Made by a program: the position numbers and the translations under genes | Shown: positions 17,458-26,010 of the stretch, piece after piece | Layout: each line of letters begins with the position of its first letter | Position numbering within the stretch: position 1 is the stretch's first letter | Notes under the pieces: generated by a model | Seen by the model: the letters and a program-made list of their open reading frames with translations, nothing else | Told to the model about the DNA's origin: nothing | The model's database searches: none | Origin: Chloroflexi bacterium OLB13 | GTDB taxonomy: Bacteria > Chloroflexota > Anaerolineae > Aggregatilineales > Phototrophicaceae | NCBI GenBank assembly: GCA_001567485.1 | Contig: JZRA01000075.1 | Span: 1 to 44,162, forward strand | Reading direction: 5' to 3' | DNA: 44,162 nucleotides

Positions 17458-18017
17458 GACGCCTGCCGTTCGCCAGCTTCCGCGCCGTCTTCCTTGGCCG
17501 CTTCGCCGTCGGCCGGCTTGCTGCGCGTATCCCATATCTCTTCAGCGATGTCGATGAACAGCCGTCCGTCGAGGTGATCGATCTCGTGCTGAAATACGCG
17601 CGCCAGCCAATCTTTCGCCTTGATGCGAATCGGCTTGCCGTGCCTGTCCTCGCCGGTGATGACGACCTGCTCGTGGCGGAACACGGTGCCAGCATAGCCG
17701 GGGATCGACAGACACGCCTCGACCCCGTCGACCAGCGTGCGGCTGGTCTTGATGATCTTGGGATTGACGACGACGAACAGCTTGCCCGCCAGATCGCCGA
17801 ATTCCTTGCGGCTGTCCTCGTCATCCGAGAGGCGGACGACGATCAACCGCTGGCTGACGTTGACCTGCGGTGCAGCAAGGCCGACTCCCGGCGCGGCGAT
17901 CATCGTCTCGACCATGTCATCCACAAGCCTCTGAAAATCAGGGCCGAACGATGTCACGCGAACGGCCTTCTTGCGAAGCACGGGATCGTCGAGTTTGATG
18001 ATTGGAAGCAAAGCCAT
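17454..18017 (-). CDS. def: Peptide deformylase
   Basis: Removes the N-formyl group from nascent proteins, using a metal ion. All three motifs are present in 187 residues: GVGLAAPQ at 44-51, EACLSIPG with metal ligand Cys102, and QHEIDHLDG with His144, catalytic Glu145 and His148. The usual EGCLS has Ala in place of Gly at 101, a mild variation. GGAGTGA lies about seven bases before the ATG. The C-terminal 20 residues are a charged tail beyond the catalytic core. It is the last gene of a probable five-gene minus-strand operon, 56 bp after the membrane protein; fmt is not next to it. Confidence 0.96.
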   Translation of the reverse strand: MALLPIIKLDDPVLRKKAVRVTSFGPDFQRLVDDMVETMIAAPGVGLAAPQVNVSQRLIVVRLSDDEDSRKEFGDLAGKLFVVVNPKIIKTSRTLVDGVEACLSIPGYAGTVFRHEQVVITGEDRHGKPIRIKAKDWLARVFQHEIDHLDGRLFIDIAEEIWDTRSKPADGEAAKEDGAEAGERQAS

Positions 18018-18073
18018 AGCACGTCACTCCATGCAGTATCGACCTGTCATTGTACCCGAAGATGACGGAGCGC

Positions 18074-18970
18074 TCAAAACCGGAGCAGCTGCACGAGTTC
18101 GAACCCCTGCGCGTTGTACAGCGTACACACCCGCTGCCACAACACGCGAAGCAGCACCTCGCGCGTGACGAACAAAGCGGCGCACGTCATAAACACGCGA
18201 AGGCCGTCGTGCAGCCCCGCGCTCACTATGAGCATCAGCACAGCGACCGACAGCATCACACCCTGAATGGCCGCGTACAACCCCGCCGCCGCACCGGCTG
18301 ACTCGCCCGGCTGGGTCGATCCGTAACCGACGCTGATCCCGATCAGCACACCCATCAGCGGTGACTGCACGTTATCGAGCCACAGCCAAAGCCCGACCGA
18401 ACTGAACAACACCGTCACGCCCACAGCGGTATCGACCGCCGCTGCTGTGTCGCTGTCATCCGCAATCCCCACGTCGCCCACGAGCATCAGCGCCGTGCCG
18501 AGCAGAAACATGGCGACAATCGCCATCGCGCCAAAGCCGATGATCCCCTGCGCGTTGTGAATATAGCGCGTGGCGAATTGGCCGTACTTCGACTCCCGGA
18601 AGGCGCGCATCGCCAGCAGCCACACAGCGCCCAACATGCCCGCGGGGGCCAGCCCGATTGACGCCAGCCGGTGCTGCCGCCGTTCATACGCGACGTAGCG
18701 CGCGCTCAGCGCCGCCGCGACACCGCCGCGCAGGGTGCCGCCGATCACGATGGCGATCAACGCAACGCTGAAGCCCACAACCCACAGGATGGGCAGCATC
18801 ATCAACGCGAAGAAGACCGCCGCAATCGTCACCCAGCGGGCACGCTCACCGTCCGGCGATGGCGGCCCCTTGAGCCGGAGCAGCGGATGGTCAGGCATCC
18901 GGCCCCAATAGGCCCACCACAACCGGAACGTCGTCAGCCAGCCGAAGGCCCGACCGAAGATCGCGATCAT
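18074..18970 (-). CDS. Polytopic membrane protein, paralogue of its upstream neighbour
   Basis: I do not recognise this 298-residue protein. It has about six hydrophobic segments and short charged ends. One region reads FRESKYGQFATRYIHNAQG and the C-terminus TREVLLRVLWQRVCTLYN. The neighbour at 18967-19857 has the matching FRESDIGQFLYQPTMLLNG and ARELSLRGLCVIFARLVN at the same relative places, so the two are probably tandem paralogues and might form a heteromer. The general layout recalls Yip1-like membrane proteins, but I see no diagnostic motif. The ATGA start overlaps the neighbour's stop. Confidence 0.65.
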   Translation of the reverse strand: MIAIFGRAFGWLTTFRLWWAYWGRMPDHPLLRLKGPPSPDGERARWVTIAAVFFALMMLPILWVVGFSVALIAIVIGGTLRGGVAAALSARYVAYERRQHRLASIGLAPAGMLGAVWLLAMRAFRESKYGQFATRYIHNAQGIIGFGAMAIVAMFLLGTALMLVGDVGIADDSDTAAAVDTAVGVTVLFSSVGLWLWLDNVQSPLMGVLIGISVGYGSTQPGESAGAAAGLYAAIQGVMLSVAVLMLIVSAGLHDGLRVFMTCAALFVTREVLLRVLWQRVCTLYNAQGFELVQLLRF

Positions 18971-19857
18971 AGACTTCTGCGGTAGATCGTCACTACCTCA
19001 AATACGGACGAGTTCACAAGCCGGGCGAATATCACGCACAACCCCCTGAGCGAAAGTTCGCGCGCAGCAATGAAGGCGATCACGAACATGACCGTGCTCG
19101 ACAAGTCCGACAGCAGCCCGACAGCCGACAGCGTCAAGGTGAACACGGCATGGAGAACAAGCGCCAAAGCGTAATGGGCCACCTGCGCCGAAATCAACGC
19201 GACAGGGGCCATGAGCGCGAGGTCGGCCGCCACGGCCCCCAGTGTTGGCATCATCATGCCGATAATCGACCCCGCCACCAACGCGCCTATGTAGTCTAGC
19301 ATCATGATCGCGAACACCGCGAAACCATTCAGGAGCATTGTCGGTTGATACAGGAATTGGCCAATGTCCGATTCTCGAAACGTCTGCCCGCCGCACGCGG
19401 TCAAGAGCACCAGCGCGCCAAACGCGAACACGGCGAACAGCCACATCGCATGCAGCCACGCGGCCGCCTGATGCAGCCCTGAAAGCAGCGGATCACTGCG
19501 GACATAGCGCGTCATCACCGCCCAGAGCGCGCCGACAAAGCCGGAGATCGTCACGCCCATCAGGTCGAGCAGGCCGTGGCGGCGGGCATTCTGCACCGCG
19601 CGCCCAACCCCACGCGCGATGACGACGCCAGCATACGTATCGAGGATCAGCACCAGCGAAAGCGGCGCAACCCCGTACGCCACCCACAGCACAAGGGCCG
19701 CGAACGACGCGACGATCAACATAACAGTAGGGACGAACTCGACCCAGAACGCGTAGTTGGCGTCCGGCTCGGTATACCGCAGCGGATACCACAGGAACGG
19801 GTGGCGCGGCAGCGCATTGTTCACCCCGTGCCACAGTTCCCGCGTGATGAGGTTCAT
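18967..19857 (-). CDS. Polytopic membrane protein, paralogue of its downstream neighbour
   Basis: An unrecognised membrane protein of 296 residues with about six hydrophobic segments. The start is the ATG at 19857 (MNLITRELWHG), two bases after the stop of the propeller gene; the longer open frame upstream is antisense-like, Arg-rich sequence overlapping that gene. An aromatic N-terminal block, PFLWYPLRYTEPDANYAFW, precedes the first helix. The FRESDIGQFLYQ segment and the C-terminal ARELSLRG block pair with those of the next gene. It sits in an operon with a response regulator and a secreted propeller, which suggests an envelope-related role. Confidence 0.65.
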   Translation of the reverse strand: MNLITRELWHGVNNALPRHPFLWYPLRYTEPDANYAFWVEFVPTVMLIVASFAALVLWVAYGVAPLSLVLILDTYAGVVIARGVGRAVQNARRHGLLDLMGVTISGFVGALWAVMTRYVRSDPLLSGLHQAAAWLHAMWLFAVFAFGALVLLTACGGQTFRESDIGQFLYQPTMLLNGFAVFAIMMLDYIGALVAGSIIGMMMPTLGAVAADLALMAPVALISAQVAHYALALVLHAVFTLTLSAVGLLSDLSSTVMFVIAFIAARELSLRGLCVIFARLVNSSVFEVVTIYRRSL

Positions 19858-19859
19858 TG

Positions 19860-21005
19860 TTAGGGGCGCGTTCCCCACGCAAGCACGTTGGGCCGGCCCA
19901 GCAGACTGCTCATACCCGCCGTCAATTCCGTGAACACGCCGGTGTCGACATCCAGCGCCAAAAGCAGCGATCCACGGGCGTCGTCCGGCGGGTTCCCGGC
20001 AAAAGCGACGTGCGAGCTGTCGGGCGACCAAACCAGCCGCGGCGGCTGTGGCGTGTGATCCTCAATCGTCACGCCGCAGTAGCTTCGCGTTTCGCCGGAC
20101 TGCGTATCGAAGACGTACAGCGAGGCCGGCGCGACATCGACCTCTGGATCGGGGCCGGTCAGCGGAGCGCCCCAAAACGCCACATAGCGCGAGTCGGGCG
20201 ACCAGCTCACCCCACCGGTGCCGATGCCACCCAGCCGCAGCGGGCCGTATTCAGCCGTCAGATCGGTGACGGTCTCGACCGAGCGCGTGTCCGGATTGGC
20301 GATCACCAGTTCCGCCCCGCTGGCGGCGTCCTCCGCGACCGGCACGACTGCGGCCAGCCGTGTGCCATCGGGCGACCACGCCGCCGCGTTGGCATAGCGG
20401 GCCTCCGGGCCGACGTCGATGTGCGGGCTGTCTGGCGCGCGGCGCGTCACCAAGTTGACGAGCTGACGTACGAATCGGCCGTCGCGATAATCCAACGCCA
20501 GCGCCCAGAATCCACCGGGCTGCACGCTGACCACCGCGTGGTTGTCCAGTTCGACCAGCCCGCTTGTCCCCTGCAAGTAGAGGCGCTGCCCGGCCGTGTA
20601 GATCAGCAGCGAATCGTCCGACCAGTACTGCACGTCGCTGGCCGTATCTTCATACAGGGTGTCGCGCAGCACGCCGTCGAGCGTCATGCGGCGGTACAGC
20701 TCCTCCTCGCCGTCCAAATAGGTGACGGTGCGCGCATCCGGGGAAATCCGGCAGTTGGTGCCACATATCCGCGTGTTCTCCAGCGGATAGCGGGTGCGGC
20801 CTTCGATATCGACCACCCATAACCCGCTGCGGTCGAAGGCGGTGAGGATCAGCCCGCCGGGTTCAAAGATGCGCTCGCGCATCACGCGCGGCTGGGCCGG
20901 GCAGTACGCGGTAGATTCGGCAAGGGCGATTGGCGCGGCGGCCAGCAGCAGTCCCGCAGCAAGCAGCACGCAGAAAGCGGCCACGCGGCCGCGACCATGC
21001 ACCAT
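19860..21005 (-). CDS. Secreted TolB-like beta-propeller protein
   Basis: An exported protein of 381 residues. A Sec signal peptide (MVHGRGRVAAFCVLLAAGLL through APIALAES) is followed by propeller blades with the PD40 signature: RISPDARTVTYLDG, WSPDGTRLAAVV, WSPDSRYVAFWG and WSPDSSHVAFAG. There is no lipobox and no C-terminal anchor, so it is probably released or held by partners. I favour the ATG at 21005, with GGTGG eight bases upstream, over a GTG at 21017 that adds four residues. It follows the response-regulator gene by about 16 bases and precedes the two membrane proteins, which may be its membrane partners. Confidence 0.8.
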   Translation of the reverse strand: MVHGRGRVAAFCVLLAAGLLLAAAPIALAESTAYCPAQPRVMRERIFEPGGLILTAFDRSGLWVVDIEGRTRYPLENTRICGTNCRISPDARTVTYLDGEEELYRRMTLDGVLRDTLYEDTASDVQYWSDDSLLIYTAGQRLYLQGTSGLVELDNHAVVSVQPGGFWALALDYRDGRFVRQLVNLVTRRAPDSPHIDVGPEARYANAAAWSPDGTRLAAVVPVAEDAASGAELVIANPDTRSVETVTDLTAEYGPLRLGGIGTGGVSWSPDSRYVAFWGAPLTGPDPEVDVAPASLYVFDTQSGETRSYCGVTIEDHTPQPPRLVWSPDSSHVAFAGNPPDDARGSLLLALDVDTGVFTELTAGMSSLLGRPNVLAWGTRP

Positions 21006-21021
21006 TTCAGTGACCACCCGC

Positions 21022-21909
21022 CTAACGGACGCGATCGTTCAAACGATACCCCACGCCGCGCACGTTCACGATCAGATCCGGGTTCTGTCCGGCCTGCTTG
21101 AGCTTGCGGCGCAGATTGCTGATGTGCGGGCGGATCACCTCGCGCGCCTCCGCCTCGTCGACCGAGTAGCTGCGCACCTCGCGCACCAGCTCGTGACACG
21201 GCACGACACGGCCGCTGTGTGCGCCGAGATAGAGCAGCAGGTCAAACTCCGTCGGCGTCAGGTCGATCTGCTGATCGTCCGCGCTGATCTGATAGCGGCC
21301 GGGATAGACGGTCAGCGGGCCAAGCTGCATGACGCTGCCGACCTCAGGCACGTCCCAACGGTTGGCGTATCCCGCGGAGGTTGCAACCGCGCTCGTCGGC
21401 GTGCCTACAGCCGGCATGCCGGGGATCGCAGGCCCTGTCGACGCCGATTCGATCTGGTCGAGTTCAAAGACGTCACTGCGAATGGATTCGAAAAGCATTC
21501 GCCGGCGCCGCATGTTTCGCGACCGTTCGACACCGCGCGCAATCGCAGCGCGCAGATCATTCATCGACCCCGGCTTGATGAAATAGTCGTGCGCGCCGAG
21601 GCGAAGCGCTTCGACCGCCGACGGCAGGCTGGCGTACCCCGTCATCAAGATGACCACGGCTTCCGGCGATTCAGCCTTGATGTGCCGCAGCAGCTCGACC
21701 CCATCCATATCCGGCATCTTGATATCGGTCAACACGACATCGAACTCGTTGGTGGTCAGGTGTTCGAGCGCTTCCGGCCCGCTGGCTGCCTCGGTGACGC
21801 TGTAGCCGACGCGCTCCAAATTCTTGCTGATGGAATACCGGTTGGGGCCTTCGTCGTCGACCACCAGGATTTGTGCCGACGTAGCCGGCGACTGTGAAAG
21901 CGCGTGCAT
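21022..21909 (-). CDS. OmpR-family response regulator with a long linker
   Basis: A two-component DNA-binding regulator of 295 residues. The receiver domain (about 12-130) has the acidic pair Asp18-Asp19, the phospho-acceptor Asp62 in VVLTDIKMPDMDG, Thr90 in LMTGYAS and Lys112 in YFIKP, so it should be phosphorylatable. The C-terminal winged helix has IDLTPTEFDLLLYLGAHSG, VIRPHISNLRRKL and VNVRGVGYRL, as in OmpR/PhoB. The two are joined by about 70 residues rich in Gly, Ala, Ser, Thr and Pro, much longer than the usual short linker. GGAGAG precedes the ATG. No histidine kinase is present, so this is an orphan in the window, at the head of the def operon. Confidence 0.92.
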   Translation of the reverse strand: MHALSQSPATSAQILVVDDEGPNRYSISKNLERVGYSVTEAASGPEALEHLTTNEFDVVLTDIKMPDMDGVELLRHIKAESPEAVVILMTGYASLPSAVEALRLGAHDYFIKPGSMNDLRAAIARGVERSRNMRRRRMLFESIRSDVFELDQIESASTGPAIPGMPAVGTPTSAVATSAGYANRWDVPEVGSVMQLGPLTVYPGRYQISADDQQIDLTPTEFDLLLYLGAHSGRVVPCHELVREVRSYSVDEAEAREVIRPHISNLRRKLKQAGQNPDLIVNVRGVGYRLNDRVR

Positions 21910-21985
21910 AAACTCTCCGTAAAGAACTCATACAGGGAAGCTTACGGTAACTCAAGGATAGCGCAATGCAGCGCCGTACGCAATT

Positions 21986-23389
21986 TTACCGTTCCACGCT
22001 AGAAGGTGGTATCACAAACACCCAAGACGGATGATCCGCCCGCGCAGCGCCGCGCTCAAACGCGAATACCTGCCATGCCACGCCGTCCCACAGCGCGGCG
22101 ATCTGCCCGCCGACGTCGATGACCGGCAGATGATCGCGCAGCATCCGCGGCGTCTTCGCGTTGATCAGCCAATCCTTGAGCTTCTGATGTCCACCGCCAA
22201 GCAGCGCAACACGATCTCCGGGTCTGCGTGTGCGTACGGTGACCTCTCCGCTGCCGACCTCCAGCGCGAACGCCGCCGCCGGTTTGACATCGCCGAACCT
22301 CTGCCCGGCACGCCATCCGAACGGCATATCGAGCGCCGGGCCGGGCCGCACGCTGAACTCCGGCGGCAGCCAGTACCCGTCATAGGGTGGAGACCACGCG
22401 CTGTCCGCCCGATACAACGCGACATATTCGCCGTCCAGTTCGACGTTGACGCCGCCTTGAACCTGCACGATCCCCCCTTCCGGCTGGTCGAGCAGGTCGA
22501 GCACGCCGGCCGAATGCTCGTAGGACGGCTCGCAGTCGGGCGCCAGCCGCTGCAAGAGCCGGATCAGCGCGCGGCGTTGGAGCGCCCGGTCGAGTTGAGC
22601 AAACGGCGCGCGGCGTATCCACAGCCGATCCCCATGGCGCGCGGCGTTCGCATCGCACCACGGCTCAACCCACGACGTCAGAACGGCATCGTCCTCGGCG
22701 GCGAGATGGGCCAGCCGCGCCATCGACATCACGACCGCCGGGTTCGCCGTCTCCAACAGAGGCATGACGGTCTGGCGAAGCCAATTGCGGCGATGGGCCG
22801 GGTCGCGGTTGCTCGCGTCGTCGCGGAAGGGGATCTCGTTGGCCCGGCAGTACGCCTCAAGCTCGCCCTTGCGAAGCATCAAGAACGGTCGCAGCAGGGG
22901 CAGCGACGGATGCCCCGGCACGGTCGACTCGGCGCGCATCCCGCCCAGCCCGTGGATGCCTGCGCCGCGAATCACGTTCAGCAGCACAGTTTCCGCCTGA
23001 TCGTCGGCATGATGCGCCGTGGCGACCCAATCGGCGTGGATATCGGTGGCGCACTCCGCGAGAAACGCATAGCGCGCATCGCGAGCGCGTTCCTCGACGC
23101 CGGACATATTGGGGTCGATCCGTCCGCGCCCGACAGCGCACGAGATGCCCCAACGCCCCGCCGTCTGCGCGGTGAACACGGCGTCATCGAAGCCGGCGTC
23201 TCCGCGCAGGCCGTGGTCAAAGGTCGCCGCCGCGATGCGAACGCCCAGCGCCGGCGCGACCTGAATGGCGGTATGCAGCAGCGCCAGCGAGTCCGCCCCG
23301 CCTGAAACCGCGATCAGTCCCGTCGTGTGGCGCCGGCCCGTCAAGGCCATACGGAGTGCTTGGAGTAGGGATACCGCCGAGTCGCTCAT
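21986..23389 (-). CDS. tilS: tRNA(Ile)-lysidine synthase
   Basis: TilS attaches lysine to C34 of the CAU-anticodon tRNA-Ile so that it reads AUA. The PP-loop ATPase motif SGGADSLALL is at residues 29-38. ATFDHGLRGDAGFD, WVATAHHADDQAETVLLNVIRG and the RPFLMLRKGELEAYCRANEI, RDDASNRDP and RRNWLRQTVMP blocks are characteristic. A C-terminal TilS substrate-binding domain with KLKDWLINAKTPRMLRD brings it to 467 residues. It is divergent from mreB. I see no Shine-Dalgarno before the ATG. Confidence 0.96.
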   Translation of the reverse strand: MSDSAVSLLQALRMALTGRRHTTGLIAVSGGADSLALLHTAIQVAPALGVRIAAATFDHGLRGDAGFDDAVFTAQTAGRWGISCAVGRGRIDPNMSGVEERARDARYAFLAECATDIHADWVATAHHADDQAETVLLNVIRGAGIHGLGGMRAESTVPGHPSLPLLRPFLMLRKGELEAYCRANEIPFRDDASNRDPAHRRNWLRQTVMPLLETANPAVVMSMARLAHLAAEDDAVLTSWVEPWCDANAARHGDRLWIRRAPFAQLDRALQRRALIRLLQRLAPDCEPSYEHSAGVLDLLDQPEGGIVQVQGGVNVELDGEYVALYRADSAWSPPYDGYWLPPEFSVRPGPALDMPFGWRAGQRFGDVKPAAAFALEVGSGEVTVRTRRPGDRVALLGGGHQKLKDWLINAKTPRMLRDHLPVIDVGGQIAALWDGVAWQVFAFERGAARADHPSWVFVIPPSSVER

Positions 23390-23421
23390 GGGTTTTGCAC
23401 TAGCCCGTGGTAGATCGCCCG

Positions 23422-23427
23422 ATTATA
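23422..23427 (-). promoter_or_regulatory. -10 element of the tilS promoter
   Basis: A perfect TATAAT on the minus strand, 33 bases before the tilS ATG, in the tilS-mreB divergent gap. A -35 is not evident. Confidence 0.5.
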
Positions 23428-23465
23428 GTTGCGTGCTGCTGTATTTCGAGGACATCCGTGCCGTA

Positions 23466-23474
23466 TGCTATAAT
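23466..23474 (+). promoter_or_regulatory. Extended -10 promoter of the mre operon
   Basis: TATGCTATAAT, with the hexamer at 23469-23474, lies about 30 bases before the mreB GTG start. It is the same extended -10 core as the kinase promoter. Confidence 0.6.
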
Positions 23475-23503
23475 CCACGACGCGCGTCCGGCCAGGGGGC
23501 CTT

Positions 23504-24565
23504 GTGTTAAGTCCACTCGATTATATCTTCGGGTTGTTCTCACTCGACCTCGGTATTGACCTTGGTACGGCCAATACTCTGGTTGCGGTGCGCGGCAAGG
23601 GCATCGTGATCAACGAACCGTCGTTCGTGGCGATCGACAAGAAGTCCAGCCAGCCCCTTGAGGTGGGCGCGCGCGCTAAAGAGATGTGGAGCAAGAACCC
23701 GCGCAACATCCTGATCGTACGCCCCCTTCGCGACGGCGTCATCAGCGAGTTCGAAGTCACTGAATCGATGCTCGATCACCTGATTCGCAAGGCGCACGAG
23801 CAGTCGTGGGTGCCGATCCCGCGCCCGCGCGTCGTCATCGGCATACCCAGCGGCGTCACCGAGGTCGAGAAGCGGGCGGTCTACGACGCCGCAATCAACA
23901 GCGGCGCGCGCGAAGCCTTCCTGATCGAGGAGCCGGTGGCGGCGGCGGTCGGATCGGGCCTTCCCGTGCAAGAGACGCGCGGCAGCATGATGATCGACAT
24001 CGGCGGCGGCACTACCGAGGTCGCCGTGTTCTCGCTGGGCGGTGTCGTCATCAGCCGGAGCATCCGCGTCGCTGGCGATGAGATGGACGAGGACGTCGTT
24101 CAGTATATGCGCGCCAAGCACAATCTGCTGATCGGCGAGCCGTCTGCGGAGCGTGTTAAGATCGAGGTCGGTTCGGCGTATCCGCTGCCGACCGAGCGCG
24201 TCTATCCGGTCAAGGGCCGCAATCTGGTCACCGGCCTCCCAGCCACGGTCGAGGTCAGTTCGGTCGAAATCCGCGAGGCGTTGTCCGGCTCGGTGAACAT
24301 CATCATCGACACGGTGAAGGATGCGCTGGACGACACGCCGCCAGAGCTGATCGCCGACCTGATCGAGTCGGGCATTTGCATGAGCGGCGGCGGCAGCCAG
24401 CTCAAGGGCCTTTCGGCGCGGCTCCAAGACGAACTGGGCATCCGCGTGTACGTGGCCGACGATCCGATGACGTGCGTAGCGCGCGGCGCGGCGCGTGTGC
24501 TGGAAGACTACAACAATCTGCGCCGATTACTGGTCAGTTCGAGCCGTGGCAGCACGCAGCACTAG
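23504..24565 (+). CDS. mreB: Rod-shape-determining actin homologue MreB
   Basis: The bacterial actin that organises the elongasome at the inner membrane face. In 353 residues it shows LGIDLGTANTLV (phosphate 1), VVIGIPSGVTEVEKRAV, AFLIEEPVAAAVGSGLPV, MMIDIGGGTTEVAVFSLGG (phosphate 2) and CMSGGGSQLKGL (adenosine motif). The N-terminal MLSPLDYIFGLFS is an amphipathic or hydrophobic membrane-binding tail. The start is a GTG just after AGGGGG. It leads the mreBCD-PBP2 operon and is divergent from tilS. Confidence 0.97.
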   Translation: MLSPLDYIFGLFSLDLGIDLGTANTLVAVRGKGIVINEPSFVAIDKKSSQPLEVGARAKEMWSKNPRNILIVRPLRDGVISEFEVTESMLDHLIRKAHEQSWVPIPRPRVVIGIPSGVTEVEKRAVYDAAINSGAREAFLIEEPVAAAVGSGLPVQETRGSMMIDIGGGTTEVAVFSLGGVVISRSIRVAGDEMDEDVVQYMRAKHNLLIGEPSAERVKIEVGSAYPLPTERVYPVKGRNLVTGLPATVEVSSVEIREALSGSVNIIIDTVKDALDDTPPELIADLIESGICMSGGGSQLKGLSARLQDELGIRVYVADDPMTCVARGAARVLEDYNNLRRLLVSSSRGSTQH

Positions 24566-24614
24566 CCGTCCGGCGCGGCCTGCCCGCCCCGGTTGACATG
24601 ACGGATCCCTGCCC

Positions 24615-25469
24615 ATGAGGCGCCGCACCAACAGCATCCGGCTACCCGCCCTTACCGTACTGATCCTTGTCTGCGTGGCGCTGATCGTGGTCAGCGGCGG
24701 TGGCGGACTCGACGCGATTCGCGGGGTGATCGCCGCGCCGTTCGAGTTCCTCAGCGGCCTTATCAGCCGGGGCAACAGCGCCGTCGATGACATCGGAGAT
24801 ATGCGGCGCACATACGAAGAACTCACGCAGTACGTCGCCGACCTCGAAACCACGCTCGCGCAGCTCACCGCCGAGGTGGTCGCCCTGCGCGAGATCGGCG
24901 CCGACTATCAACGGCTCGCTGACCTCGTCAATTACGTGTCGCAGGTGCAGAACCAAGAGGTCGTCGCGGCGGACGTGATCGCACGCGACACGATCAGCGC
25001 GCTGCGCACCATATCGATCAACCGGGGGGGCGCGTGATGGCGTGCGCGTCGGCAGCCCGGTCGTCACCGGACAGGGGTTGGTCGGGCGTGTCGTCGCCGT
25101 GAGCGCCAACGCCGCGCATGTTCAGCTTATCAATTCCGAGTTCAGCGCCATCAGCGCGCGGCTCGAAACCAGTCGTGTCAAGGCAGCGTGGTCGGTCAGG
25201 CATCCGGCAACCTGCGCATGACGCTGCTGCCGCAGGGCGCCAACGTGCAGGTGGGCGATCTGGTGCGCACCAGCGGCCTCGGCGGCAACCTCCCGCCAGA
25301 CATCGTGATCGGTCAAGTGACCAGCACGCGGCAGTTCGAATCGGACATCGAGCAGACTGCCGAGGTGCGCAGCTTCATTGACTTTGATCGGCTGGAGATC
25401 GTGTTGGTCGTGACCAGCTTCGAGCCGGTCGACCTGTCGGTCTTTGAGCCTACGCCGGTCGCGCCGTGA
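24615..25469 (+). CDS. mreC: Rod-shape-determining protein MreC, interrupted by two compensating frameshifts
   Basis: Bitopic elongasome protein linking MreB/D to PBP2. One N-terminal membrane helix (LPALTVLILVCVALIVV) and a coiled coil (YEELTQYVADLETTLAQL) precede the beta-barrel domain. The frame is lost in the G7 run at 25024-25030, where one G too many converts INRGARDGV into INRGGA plus a stop. It runs in the second frame (DGVRVGSPVVTGQGLVGRVV, HVQLINSEFSAISARL) to 25182, where one missing G returns it to the first frame (SVVGQASGNLRMTLLPQGA, DIVIGQVTSTRQ) to 25469. Corrected, it is 284 residues, a normal MreC. All conserved blocks are intact, so I read it as functional with two base errors rather than decayed. 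Confidence 0.88.
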
Positions 25470-25473
25470 GACC

Positions 25474-25995
25474 ATGGGCGGATTCCTTGCTATCCCGATC
25501 CTCGGCCTCGCCGCGATTCTCCAAGCGAGTCTCGTCCCGATCCTCGACCTCCCCGGCGGCGGCCCCAACCTTACGTTCGTGATCGTGCTGGCATGGGCGC
25601 TGAACGCGCCGGTCGGCCAAGCGGCGCTGTGGGCGCTGTTGGGCGGGCTGTTCGCCGATCTGCTGTCCATCGTACCGCTGGGGACGTCGTCGCTGGGCCT
25701 GCTGCTGATGGTGGCCGCGCTCAACGCGCTCGGGTCGCAGGTGTTCCAGCTTCGCTTTCTGCTGCTGCTGGTGATGAGCGTGTTCGGCACGATGGCATAC
25801 GAGTTCCTGCGCGTCGTGTTGGTCGATCTGTATCAGCTGCTCGGCTACGTTCCGGCTACGGCTTCCGTCCGCATCGACTGGGCGAGCGACCTGACGACCA
25901 CGGTATTCCCGACGATCGTTTATAATTTCATCCTGATTCTGCCGGTGTACATCATCTTGCGGCTGTTCCAGCGCCGTTTGCCCCGGCCAGAGTAA
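25474..25995 (+). CDS. mreD: Rod-shape-determining membrane protein MreD
   Basis: A small integral membrane protein of 173 residues with five or six hydrophobic segments, the size of MreD. GGGPNLTFVIVLAWALN and WALLGGLFADLLSIVPLGTSSLGLLL match the family's conserved P-D/N-L and GLxxDLLSxxPLG blocks. I start it at the ATG at 25474, four bases after the mreC stop; the longer open frame lies inside mreC. The identification rests on these motifs and on its place between mreC and PBP2. Confidence 0.9.
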   Translation: MGGFLAIPILGLAAILQASLVPILDLPGGGPNLTFVIVLAWALNAPVGQAALWALLGGLFADLLSIVPLGTSSLGLLLMVAALNALGSQVFQLRFLLLLVMSVFGTMAYEFLRVVLVDLYQLLGYVPATASVRIDWASDLTTTVFPTIVYNFILILPVYIILRLFQRRLPRPE

Positions 25996-26010
25996 TCGGG
26001 GACATTTCCG

